Source: Anaerolineales bacterium UBA2317 (GTDB lineage: Bacteria > Chloroflexota > Anaerolineae > Anaerolineales > Villigracilaceae). Taken from it: DNA of 23,371 nt. Where the stretch lies: NCBI GenBank assembly GCA_002345215.1, contig DDVH01000062.1, positions 1 to 23,371 of the forward strand, written 5' to 3'. The translations under genes and the position numbers were made by a program. Of the stretch, positions 15,406 through 21,611 are shown one piece after another. The notes under the pieces are model-generated. The model did no database searches. It worked only from the letters and a program-made list of their open reading frames with translations, and was not told the DNA's origin. The number at the start of each line of letters is the position of its first letter. Position 1 is the first letter of the stretch.

Positions 15406-15408
15406 AAT

Positions 15409-16164
15409 CTAGAATAATCCTTCGAGATATTGTTTTGTTCTTTCATGTTTTGGATTTGAGAATACTTCTTTGGCAGGACCTGCTTCAATCAATTCACCTA
15501 AGTACATAAAGATGACATAATCCGCTAGACGTTTGGCTTGGCGAAGTGTATGCGTCACAATGACTGTTGTATATTGTTTTTTTAATTCCAATAAACGGCT
15601 TTCAATATTTTGTGAAGAGATTGGGTCTAAGGCAGAAGTAGGTTCGTCACCAAGAATAATCTCAGGTTCAACTGCCAAGCCGCGCGCAAGACAGAGGCGT
15701 TGTTGTTGCCCGATAGACAAACTGGTGGCGGGTTCACTTAATCGCTTGCAGACTTCATCCCATAAGCCTGCGATTTCAAGATAATGCTTGACCCCCGTTT
15801 TATATTCTTCTCGGTTCTTTCTTAGGTGATGAATGCGCATTCCATAGGCGACATTATCATAAATTGACATAGGCAATGGCGAAGGACGTTGTGCCAACAA
15901 ACCAACAACTTTGCGAACTTCGGTGACATCTACATCTTTGTTATAAATATTTTCGCCGTCTACTAATACTTCACCAGTCAGTTGAGTATTTTCTGTTAAT
16001 TCAAAAAAGCGATTGAATGTTTTTAATAACGTTGTTTTGCCACAACCAGAAGGTCCCATAATGACTGTGATTTGATTTTTGGGAATTTCGATGTTGATAT
16101 TTTTTAATGCAAGTTGCTTACCGTAGTAAGCATTAAGATTTTTGACTTGAATATGTGCATCCAT
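15409..16164 (-). CDS. pstB: Phosphate ABC transporter ATP-binding protein
   Basis: A 251-residue ABC ATPase powering the PstSCA phosphate importer at the inner membrane face. Walker A is GPSGCGKTT (about 34-42), the Q-loop is LLAQRPSPLPMSI, the signature is LSIGQQQRL, Walker B is IILGDEPTSALDP, and the switch histidine is in VTHTLRQAKRLAD. Compared with common PstB, the signature has Ile for Gly (LSGGQ), the Q-loop reads AQR for FQK, and THT replaces THN; these are tolerated substitutions, not signs of inactivity. The ATG at 16164 is chosen because AAGGAA lies 6-8 nt upstream; an in-frame ATG at 16188 falls within the upstream palindrome. Last gene of the operon; phoU, often next, is absent. 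Confidence 0.96.
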   Translation of the reverse strand: MDAHIQVKNLNAYYGKQLALKNINIEIPKNQITVIMGPSGCGKTTLLKTFNRFFELTENTQLTGEVLVDGENIYNKDVDVTEVRKVVGLLAQRPSPLPMSIYDNVAYGMRIHHLRKNREEYKTGVKHYLEIAGLWDEVCKRLSEPATSLSIGQQQRLCLARGLAVEPEIILGDEPTSALDPISSQNIESRLLELKKQYTTVIVTHTLRQAKRLADYVIFMYLGELIEAGPAKEVFSNPKHERTKQYLEGLF

Positions 16165-16182
16165 AACTTTTTCCTTTTCTTT

Positions 16183-16218
16183 CGTCATTGCGAACCACGA
16201 AGTGGTGAAGCAATGACG
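16183..16218. repeat. Perfect nested palindrome between pstA and pstB (GTCATTGCGA...GCAATGAC)
   Basis: Outer arms CGTCATTGC / GCAATGACG and an inner stem CCAC-GAA-GTGG. This is a full copy of the dispersed repeat whose left arm alone occurs at 4101-4116. Within the polycistronic message it would form a stable RNA stem just upstream of the pstB ribosome-binding site. Confidence 0.75.
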
Positions 16219-16224
16219 AGAATG

Positions 16225-17094
16225 TCATTTAACTGTATATTTATTTAACCTTGAAGCAAGCCAACGTGAACCAAAACTGACAAGCAAAACGATGATGGTT
16301 AATATCAATGCGGCGGCGTAACCACGTTCACGCACTTCAGGGTAAGGTGAGCCGAGTTGAAAAAATACTGCCAATGGTAATGAGGCTGTTGGATTCATCA
16401 ATGAAGTTGGGATTCTGTCTGTATAGCCTGCTGTAAATAAAACGGAAGCCGCATCACCAATTCCGCGACCAAATGCAAGCAAAATGCCAGTGATAATGCC
16501 GGGTAACATTTGACGTGTGACAACTCGTAATGCCACTTCAAATTTTGTGGAGCCTAACGCTAATGCGGCATGTTCCAAATCTTTTGGCATTCGGCGGATA
16601 ACTTCATCCATAGCACGAGTCATAATTGGAAGTTCGACTAAGGCTAAGGCAATGATGCCTGCTAATAGTGAAGCGCGTAAGCCAAGTGAAATCATCAATG
16701 CAAAACCAAACGCGCCATACACAATAGATGGAATGCCCCATAACACATCTAAAGACAAACGGACGTAATCACCCCATTTTGAATCTTGAGCATAGGCTTG
16801 TAGATATAAAGCAATTGGCAAACTCAATATAATTGCAATTAACGTTCCGCCACTGGCTAAATAGATAGACCCAATAATGGCATTCAGAATACCGCCTTCT
16901 TTGCCCATGTAATATCCACCTTTAGGGATTTGTGTGACCATATCCCAAGTTAAGGAAGGAAGTCCGCGAGAAAGGATTGTCCATAAAATTAAACCAAGCG
17001 AGCTTGCTACGATAATTAAAGCAATTCGCATGATTGTTTTTATGAATAATTCAATCAGATGTCTTCGTTCAAAATGTTTTTTCTTAAAGTTCAT
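16225..17094 (-). CDS. pstA: Phosphate ABC transporter permease
   Basis: A 289-residue inner-membrane permease with six predicted helices, the usual length for PstA. The cytosolic coupling (EAA) loop is PKDLEHAALALGSTKFEVALRVV, followed by LPGIITGILLAFGRGIGDAASVL, the conserved region of PstA/PstC. N-terminal residues 1-15 are basic (MNFKKKHFERRH) and cytosolic. The start codon overlaps the pstC stop by ATGA (17094-17091), indicating translational coupling of the two permease subunits, which act as a heterodimer around the phosphate path. Sixty nt holding a palindrome separate it from pstB. Confidence 0.95.
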   Translation of the reverse strand: MNFKKKHFERRHLIELFIKTIMRIALIIVASSLGLILWTILSRGLPSLTWDMVTQIPKGGYYMGKEGGILNAIIGSIYLASGGTLIAIILSLPIALYLQAYAQDSKWGDYVRLSLDVLWGIPSIVYGAFGFALMISLGLRASLLAGIIALALVELPIMTRAMDEVIRRMPKDLEHAALALGSTKFEVALRVVTRQMLPGIITGILLAFGRGIGDAASVLFTAGYTDRIPTSLMNPTASLPLAVFFQLGSPYPEVRERGYAAALILTIIVLLVSFGSRWLASRLNKYTVK

Positions 17095-18041
17095 TTGCGC
17101 CTCAACATTCTTTGTAAAACCAAGGTTGAGAGAATATTAAAAATTAAAATCACGACCAATAAAACGAGTGCCGCACCGAGCAGAGCGGCATCATATAGCG
17201 GAATGGACATCATTTCGCCGTAGTTGTTGGCAATCAATGCTGGGAGTGGATAAGCTGTATCAAATATAGAGGTTGGAATATTTGGAACGTTTCCTACCAC
17301 CATCAAAACAGCAATTGTTTCACCTAATGCACGTGATGCTCCTAAAACAATGGCGGCGATAATGCCCGGCAAAGTTTGTGGAATGACCACATTGCGTATC
17401 GTTTGCCATTGTGTAGCACCAACACCTAAAGAAGCATGTCTTAAATCATTGGGAACTGTAGATAACACTTCAAATGTGACTGAAATAATTAAAGGAGCAA
17501 TCATCACAGCTAAAACGATTCCACCAGCAAGGATTCCGAATCCAGTTGGTTGGGTAACCGAAAGTAGAGGTACAGAATCAAGTCTCCCCTCAGCAAGAGG
17601 CGCGAGCACGTCATCTACAAATGGAACGATGGAGAGTAATCCCCACACGCCATATACAACAGGTGGAATCGCGGCAAGTAAATCTAAAATTGGTTTTGCG
17701 ATTGAACGTGTGCGAGCATGTGCATATTCAGCTAGATAAATTGAAACGAGCAAACAAGCAGGCACTGCAAGAATCACGCCAACAGTTGTGACCCAAATTG
17801 TGCCGAGAATAAATGGACGAAACCCAAATAAACCTTGATTGGGTCGCCATACTTCGCCAAACAATAAATCTGAAAGTTGATATTCACTTAAGATAGGGAA
17901 AGCGCGGAAGAAAAGTGCAATTGCAACAATGAGGGTTAATATGACTGGGAAAATTGTGATTCCAAAAAATATTTTTTGTGCAAAAATATTTTTCTTGGTG
18001 CGGTTTTCCTGAATTGTTTTTATTACATTAACTTGATTCAT
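17091..18041 (-). CDS. pstC: Phosphate ABC transporter permease
   Basis: A 316-residue inner-membrane permease with six helices, partner of PstA. The coupling loop is PNDLRHASLGVGATQWQTIRNVV followed by LPGIIAAIVLGASRALGETIAVLMVVG, diagnostic for PstC. A large extracytoplasmic loop around 130-160 (DDVLAPLAEGRLDSVPLL) precedes the third core helix. The ATG at 18041 gives a normal basic N terminus; the earlier in-frame GTG at 18071 lies inside the hairpin that separates pstS and pstC and is rejected. No convincing ribosome-binding site precedes the ATG. The 75-nt gap from pstS contains an 18-bp stem likely to lower expression of the membrane subunits relative to the binding protein. Confidence 0.95.
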   Translation of the reverse strand: MNQVNVIKTIQENRTKKNIFAQKIFFGITIFPVILTLIVAIALFFRAFPILSEYQLSDLLFGEVWRPNQGLFGFRPFILGTIWVTTVGVILAVPACLLVSIYLAEYAHARTRSIAKPILDLLAAIPPVVYGVWGLLSIVPFVDDVLAPLAEGRLDSVPLLSVTQPTGFGILAGGIVLAVMIAPLIISVTFEVLSTVPNDLRHASLGVGATQWQTIRNVVIPQTLPGIIAAIVLGASRALGETIAVLMVVGNVPNIPTSIFDTAYPLPALIANNYGEMMSIPLYDAALLGAALVLLVVILIFNILSTLVLQRMLRRK

Positions 18042-18057
18042 GATTTTTTGCCATAGA

Positions 18058-18107
18058 GTCACAGAGAACACTGAGCAGTAAAAGTTTTTCTCAATGTTCT
18101 CTGTGAC
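18058..18107 (-). terminator. Strong hairpin between pstS and pstC (attenuator / stabilising stem)
   Basis: Arms 18058-18075 (GTCACAGAGAACACTGAG) and 18090-18107 pair at 17 of 18 positions around a 14-nt loop. It starts 10 nt past the pstS stop. The run after the stem on the minus strand is TCTATGGCAAAAAA, without a T-tract, so partial read-through is expected. Sequence class: CACAGAG-type palindrome. Confidence 0.65.
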
Positions 18108-18116
18108 TAATAATTT

Positions 18117-19136
18117 TTATTTCAATTTTTCTAAAGATTCAGCTTGTTGTTCAGGTGTGAGCGGCACGTAACCAGCGGCTTCGAGATATTGTTGACCATC
18201 AGTCAAAATCCATTCGATAAAGATAAGTTCTAAACCTTCTGGTTTGCCTAAGGTTGCTAAGTTTTCAAAACGTGCGGGAGGTGATGGATATGTTCCATTT
18301 GCCACTGCGCCAAAGGCATCTTCTTTGACAGTGTAAATCTCATCTGCATCAGCCACACCATTTTCATTGATATCAAGTGGTGGGATGATAATGCCTGGAA
18401 CTAAATTGCCATTGCTCAAATCGAAGATACTGTTTAAGTTTCCAAAGCCAATGCCAAATGGGTCTTTGAGAACAGTATCTAACATAGCAGGTTCACCATT
18501 CACGCCAATGCCAAGCAAATCTTCTTGTGCGGCACCACCAGAATATTTAGACCATTGTTCTGCCGCACCAGCAGCATCTGAACGAGTGAAGATGTTAATT
18601 GGATCAGTATTGGTTGGGTCACCTACAACTTCACCCCAAGTGGTAATTTCACCAGTGATATAGATTTTGTTAAAAGTTTCTTGGGAAATACCTTTTTCAA
18701 GGATTTGTTGGGCAACTGGATTTTCTGTATTGATGATTGGGAAAACCGCATCTTTTGTAACAGATACCCAGAAAATACCTTGAGCCGTTTCTTCTTCTTT
18801 GATTGTTCGTGAAATCATGCCAATATCTACTGCACCAGCAATCGTATCGGTCATACCTTTGCCTGCACCACCGCCTTGCACATCAAAAGTAACGCCGGGG
18901 TGAAGTTTGCTAAATTCATCAGCCCAAACGGTCATCATTGGGTACAAAGCAAAAGCACCAGAGATGGAAAGTGTTCCACTGAGAGGTTCTTCGGTTAGAA
19001 CTGTTTCAGTAGATGAAGAAACTTGCGCTTCTTCCGTCGGGACAGTTGTTTCAGCAGGGGAGGCAGTTCCACAAGCCGACACAATCACTGCCAACGTCAG
19101 TAATACAGATAATAAAGTGAAAGTTTGTTTTTTCAT
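18117..19136 (-). CDS. pstS: Phosphate ABC transporter substrate-binding lipoprotein
   Basis: A 339-residue lipoprotein: signal peptide with lipobox VSAC (Cys22), then a Thr/Glu/Ser-rich linker to about 52, then a PBP-like phosphate-binding fold. SISGAFALYPMMTVWADEF and VQGGGAGKGM form the first binding segment; FTRSDAAGAAEQWSKY corresponds to the second phosphate loop; YPSPPARFENLATLGKP and IEWILTDGQQYLEAAGYVPL close the fold. An EF-hand-type loop, DINENGVADADE, occurs at residues 255-266. GGAG lies 8-9 nt before the ATG. First gene of pstSCAB, driven by the palindrome-covered promoter at 19253-19281 with a leader of about 110 nt. Captures inorganic phosphate outside the membrane for PstCA. 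Confidence 0.95.
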   Translation of the reverse strand: MKKQTFTLLSVLLTLAVIVSACGTASPAETTVPTEEAQVSSSTETVLTEEPLSGTLSISGAFALYPMMTVWADEFSKLHPGVTFDVQGGGAGKGMTDTIAGAVDIGMISRTIKEEETAQGIFWVSVTKDAVFPIINTENPVAQQILEKGISQETFNKIYITGEITTWGEVVGDPTNTDPINIFTRSDAAGAAEQWSKYSGGAAQEDLLGIGVNGEPAMLDTVLKDPFGIGFGNLNSIFDLSNGNLVPGIIIPPLDINENGVADADEIYTVKEDAFGAVANGTYPSPPARFENLATLGKPEGLELIFIEWILTDGQQYLEAAGYVPLTPEQQAESLEKLK

Positions 19137-19252
19137 GGTTTAACTCCTAAGTTTATATACAAAACCTATCAGTTTAGTAGGGTTTAATGGTAAAAAAATA
19201 AGCACTTATTCTTTTTTTAAATCCTAGTAAGTCAATAGGAATTATTGATAAA

Positions 19253-19281
19253 ATCATAATTCAGCGACTGAATTATGTCAA
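19253..19281 (-). promoter_or_regulatory. pst promoter with an embedded 23-bp palindromic operator
   Basis: On the minus strand TTGACA (19281-19276), a 17-nt spacer and TATGAT (19258-19253), near the sigma70 consensus. A perfect palindrome at 19255-19277 (arm CATAATTCAG, 3-nt centre, reverse-complement arm) fills the spacer and overlaps the inner ends of both hexamers. A bound dimer would block polymerase. It is unlike classical Pho-box direct repeats. Confidence 0.75.
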
Positions 19282-19291
19282 GGGATGAAAT

Positions 19292-19339
19292 CTATCGTTT
19301 TGTAGGTGTTTAAGGTGAGTTACAATATACAACCGATAG
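19292..19339 (+). promoter_or_regulatory. Inverted repeat flanking the presumed promoter of the Rrf2-type regulator
   Basis: Arms 19292-19304 (CTATCGTTTTGTA) and 19328-19339 (TACAACCGATAG) are inverted copies with one mismatch and a 1-nt length difference. A TACAAT at 19321-19326 is a possible -10 between them. It may be an autoregulatory site; evidence is sequence symmetry only. Confidence 0.35.
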
Positions 19340-19351
19340 GATAAATCAGAA

Positions 19352-19753
19352 ATGAAACTTACCACCCGCAGTGAATATGGACTCCTTGCCTTAATCTACC
19401 TCGCCCGACATCAAGATGAAGGCTTCATTTCCATTGACGTGATTGCAAAAGCACAAGGCATTCCACCAAAATTTCTTGAACAACTGATGTTGGCATTAAA
19501 ACGCGCCCACTTTTTACGCAGTGCCAAAGGTCAAAAAGGTGGGTATCAACTTGCCAAAAAACCGAATCAAATTTCCCTTGCGGAAGTGATTCGTCTCTTC
19601 GACGGGGCACTTGCTCCCACTGAATCCGTCAGCGAAAATTTTTATGAATCAACTCCCATCGAAAAAGAGAAGCGGCTCACCAAAGTATTCAAAGATATTC
19701 GAGACCACGTCTCGACTAAATTAGAAAAAACCACCATCGCCGATGTGGCATAG
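19352..19753 (+). CDS. Rrf2-family transcriptional regulator lacking the Fe-S cysteines
   Basis: A 133-residue regulator. The N terminus MKLTTRSEYGLLALIYLA and the wing GQKGGYQLAKKPNQISLAEVIRLFDG are diagnostic of the Rrf2 winged helix (IscR, NsrR, CymR, RsrR relatives). The segment that in IscR-like members carries three cluster-binding cysteines is clearly recognisable here (APTESVSENFYESTPIEKEKRL ... TTIADV) but contains no cysteine, and the whole protein has none. A [2Fe-2S] sensor role of the IscR/NsrR kind is therefore unlikely; it may use a small-molecule or protein ligand, as CymR does. AGGA lies about 10 nt before the ATG. It is divergent from pstS and 24 nt upstream of the SH3-like lipoprotein gene. 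Targets unknown; autoregulation or the nearby pst palindrome are candidates. Confidence 0.92.
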   Translation: MKLTTRSEYGLLALIYLARHQDEGFISIDVIAKAQGIPPKFLEQLMLALKRAHFLRSAKGQKGGYQLAKKPNQISLAEVIRLFDGALAPTESVSENFYESTPIEKEKRLTKVFKDIRDHVSTKLEKTTIADVA

Positions 19754-19777
19754 TTAATGAAATGAATGGAATAAAAC

Positions 19778-20557
19778 ATGCGAAAAACCATAATCCTTTG
19801 CCAAATTATCTTTTGTTTTTTTATTGCTGCGTGCGGCTCATCAGAAAATACAAGTGAAGTGCCACCTCCTGCCCCTATGACAGAGACTGTAGAAGCCATT
19901 GCAACTTTAGACCCTTGCCTTGCCCCTGCGCTCAACGATGAGGTTGCTAAAATCAATAAACTGATGCGCGAATTTGATGATTACTCTACTCTAGCCTCTA
20001 ATACTCCACAAACACAGCTTGTTGTTATCATCCCTGAATTACAAAGAATTTTACGCGAAGCCGAAGACCAAGTTGTCCCTTCTTGCTTGCTGTCATTAAA
20101 AAAACTTCAACTTGAACATATGGAAATCGTAGTACAAACCTTGCTCGCCTTCATAGGAAATTCTGACCCAAATTTAGTAAACACTGGCATATCCCGCGCT
20201 AGAGATTTACACCAACAATATGATATTGAATTAGCTCGTTTGCTTGGCATTACCCTACAAATTTCTACTGCTCCTGCTACAACCTTAGAAACATCATCAC
20301 CTCCAACATCTTCACCAACATCCATTCTTACAAACCCTGGACCAAATAAAATTAATTTATGGAGTGCCCCCAGTTTTGATGCACCTGTTTCTGGTGTGCT
20401 TGCAGTTCAAGCCACTGCCAATGCCGTAGGTAGAACCGCTGATAATCAATGGATTCAAGTTGAAATACCGGGCCAATCTGGTCAAACCGCTTGGGTAATT
20501 GCGTCAGTAGCACAATTATCAGTACCTATTGAACAACTCTTGGTTGTGACCCCTTAA
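19778..20557 (+). CDS. SH3-like domain lipoprotein
   Basis: A 259-residue predicted lipoprotein: signal peptide with a lipobox-like FIAAC (Cys19), then a Pro/Thr/Glu linker, a helical region about 50-165 (DEVAKINKLMREFDDYSTLA, LRISRARDLHQQY-like heptads), a Pro/Ser/Thr linker about 170-192 and a C-terminal bacterial SH3-like unit (about 193-250: INLWSAPSFDAPVSGVL, WIQVEIPGQSGQTAWVIASV). SH3b units in exported proteins often bind cell-wall peptides. Two further cysteines (DPCLAP and PSCLLS) could pair. It begins 24 nt after the Rrf2 gene and may be co-transcribed with it. I recognise no specific named family; ligand unknown. Confidence 0.82.
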   Translation: MRKTIILCQIIFCFFIAACGSSENTSEVPPPAPMTETVEAIATLDPCLAPALNDEVAKINKLMREFDDYSTLASNTPQTQLVVIIPELQRILREAEDQVVPSCLLSLKKLQLEHMEIVVQTLLAFIGNSDPNLVNTGISRARDLHQQYDIELARLLGITLQISTAPATTLETSSPPTSSPTSILTNPGPNKINLWSAPSFDAPVSGVLAVQATANAVGRTADNQWIQVEIPGQSGQTAWVIASVAQLSVPIEQLLVVTP

Positions 20558-20600
20558 TTTAAAAAATGATATTGAAGATGATTAAGAAAAATCTATCTCT

Positions 20601-21611
20601 ATGAGAAAACTATTACTCGCTATTGTGCTTGGCTTGAGTGCCATTATCATTGCCCTTAGCTTCAGCGAATTAGAAACGATTCTACTCACCTTACAAAAAG
20701 CACATCTTAGATATTTCCTATTAGCACTGGTGATTCAATCCATTTGGTTTGTAACCACTGGCAGAATGTATCAATCCATTTTTCATTTACTTGGGATACA
20801 CGACAACGTCATTACTTTAACTCGCATGGCAACTGCCGCGACATTCATTAATATTGTTGCTCCCACAGGTGGAGCTGGAGGCGTTGCCTTATTTGCATCT
20901 GAAGCCCGCAGGCGTGGACATCCCACCGGCAAAGCCACAGTCGCCGCCGCGTTATTTCTTTTATTAGATCAAGCCGCCTTTTTAGTCATCCTCGCTTTAG
21001 GATTAATCATTTTATTCCGCCGCAACGATTTAGATGCAGGTGAAATTTCTGCTTCGTTATTCTTATTTACCATCGCAATAGCTTATGGATTCATTTTATA
21101 TCTTGGCTATCGTTCTGCAGAAAGGCTTGGTAATTTTCTTGCAAAAATTGCGCGTGGTGTTAATAAAGTTGTAAATTTTTTCGGTAAAGAAAATTATCTT
21201 AGTGAAGCCCGCGCTCATGAATTTGCGCACGAAATTTCAGACGGCTTTTTAGGCTTAACTGAAAAACCGTCTAGCTTAATCAGACCTATCTTATGGGGGA
21301 TTTTAGATAAAGGCTTATTAATGCTAATTTTGATTTGCTCATTTCTATCCTTTCAAGTCCCATTTTCAGCAGGCACCATCATTGCAGGTTTTTCACTCGC
21401 CTATCTTTTCTTAATCGTTTCACCTACTCCATCTGGCATCGGCATTGTTGAAGGCATTATGCCCATTGCATTAACTTCATTAAACGTCAATTGGAGTCAA
21501 GCAGTCGTCATCACACTAATTTATCGTGCTGTTACATTTTGGTTTCCGCTTGCAGTTGGTGCTTGGGCATTCCGCACGTTACATATAGGCGAAATCAAAC
21601 AAACCTCTTGA
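20601..21611 (+). CDS. Lysylphosphatidylglycerol synthase TM-region / UPF0104 family membrane protein
   Basis: A 336-residue polytopic membrane protein with about eight helices, matching the membrane half of MprF-like proteins (PF03706). Recognisable stretches are FINIVAPTGGAGGVALFASEARRRG (conserved loop after helix 3), LLLDQAAFLV, and SPTPSGIGIVEGIM near the C terminus. No aminoacyl-transferase domain is attached, so it is the stand-alone type, thought to flip or transport lipids or lipid-linked sugars; the substrate is unknown. The start at 20601 gives a typical short basic N terminus, but no clear Shine-Dalgarno sequence is seen. Its stop overlaps the helicase TTG start (TTGA, 21608-21611), so the two are coupled in one operon despite unrelated roles. 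Confidence 0.9.
   Translation: MRKLLLAIVLGLSAIIIALSFSELETILLTLQKAHLRYFLLALVIQSIWFVTTGRMYQSIFHLLGIHDNVITLTRMATAATFINIVAPTGGAGGVALFASEARRRGHPTGKATVAAALFLLLDQAAFLVILALGLIILFRRNDLDAGEISASLFLFTIAIAYGFILYLGYRSAERLGNFLAKIARGVNKVVNFFGKENYLSEARAHEFAHEISDGFLGLTEKPSSLIRPILWGILDKGLLMLILICSFLSFQVPFSAGTIIAGFSLAYLFLIVSPTPSGIGIVEGIMPIALTSLNVNWSQAVVITLIYRAVTFWFPLAVGAWAFRTLHIGEIKQTS

Noticed and set aside
18042..18071. GTG start for pstC at 18071
   Set aside because: The codon lies inside the pstS-pstC hairpin and the extra residues are not typical; the ATG at 18041 is preferred although its ribosome-binding site is weak.
19197..19210. AATAAG-CA-CTTATT inverted repeat in the pstS leader as an attenuator or riboswitch
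   Set aside because: The stem is almost all A/T with a 2-nt centre, too weak to claim; I see no riboswitch-like conserved core in the ~110-nt leader.
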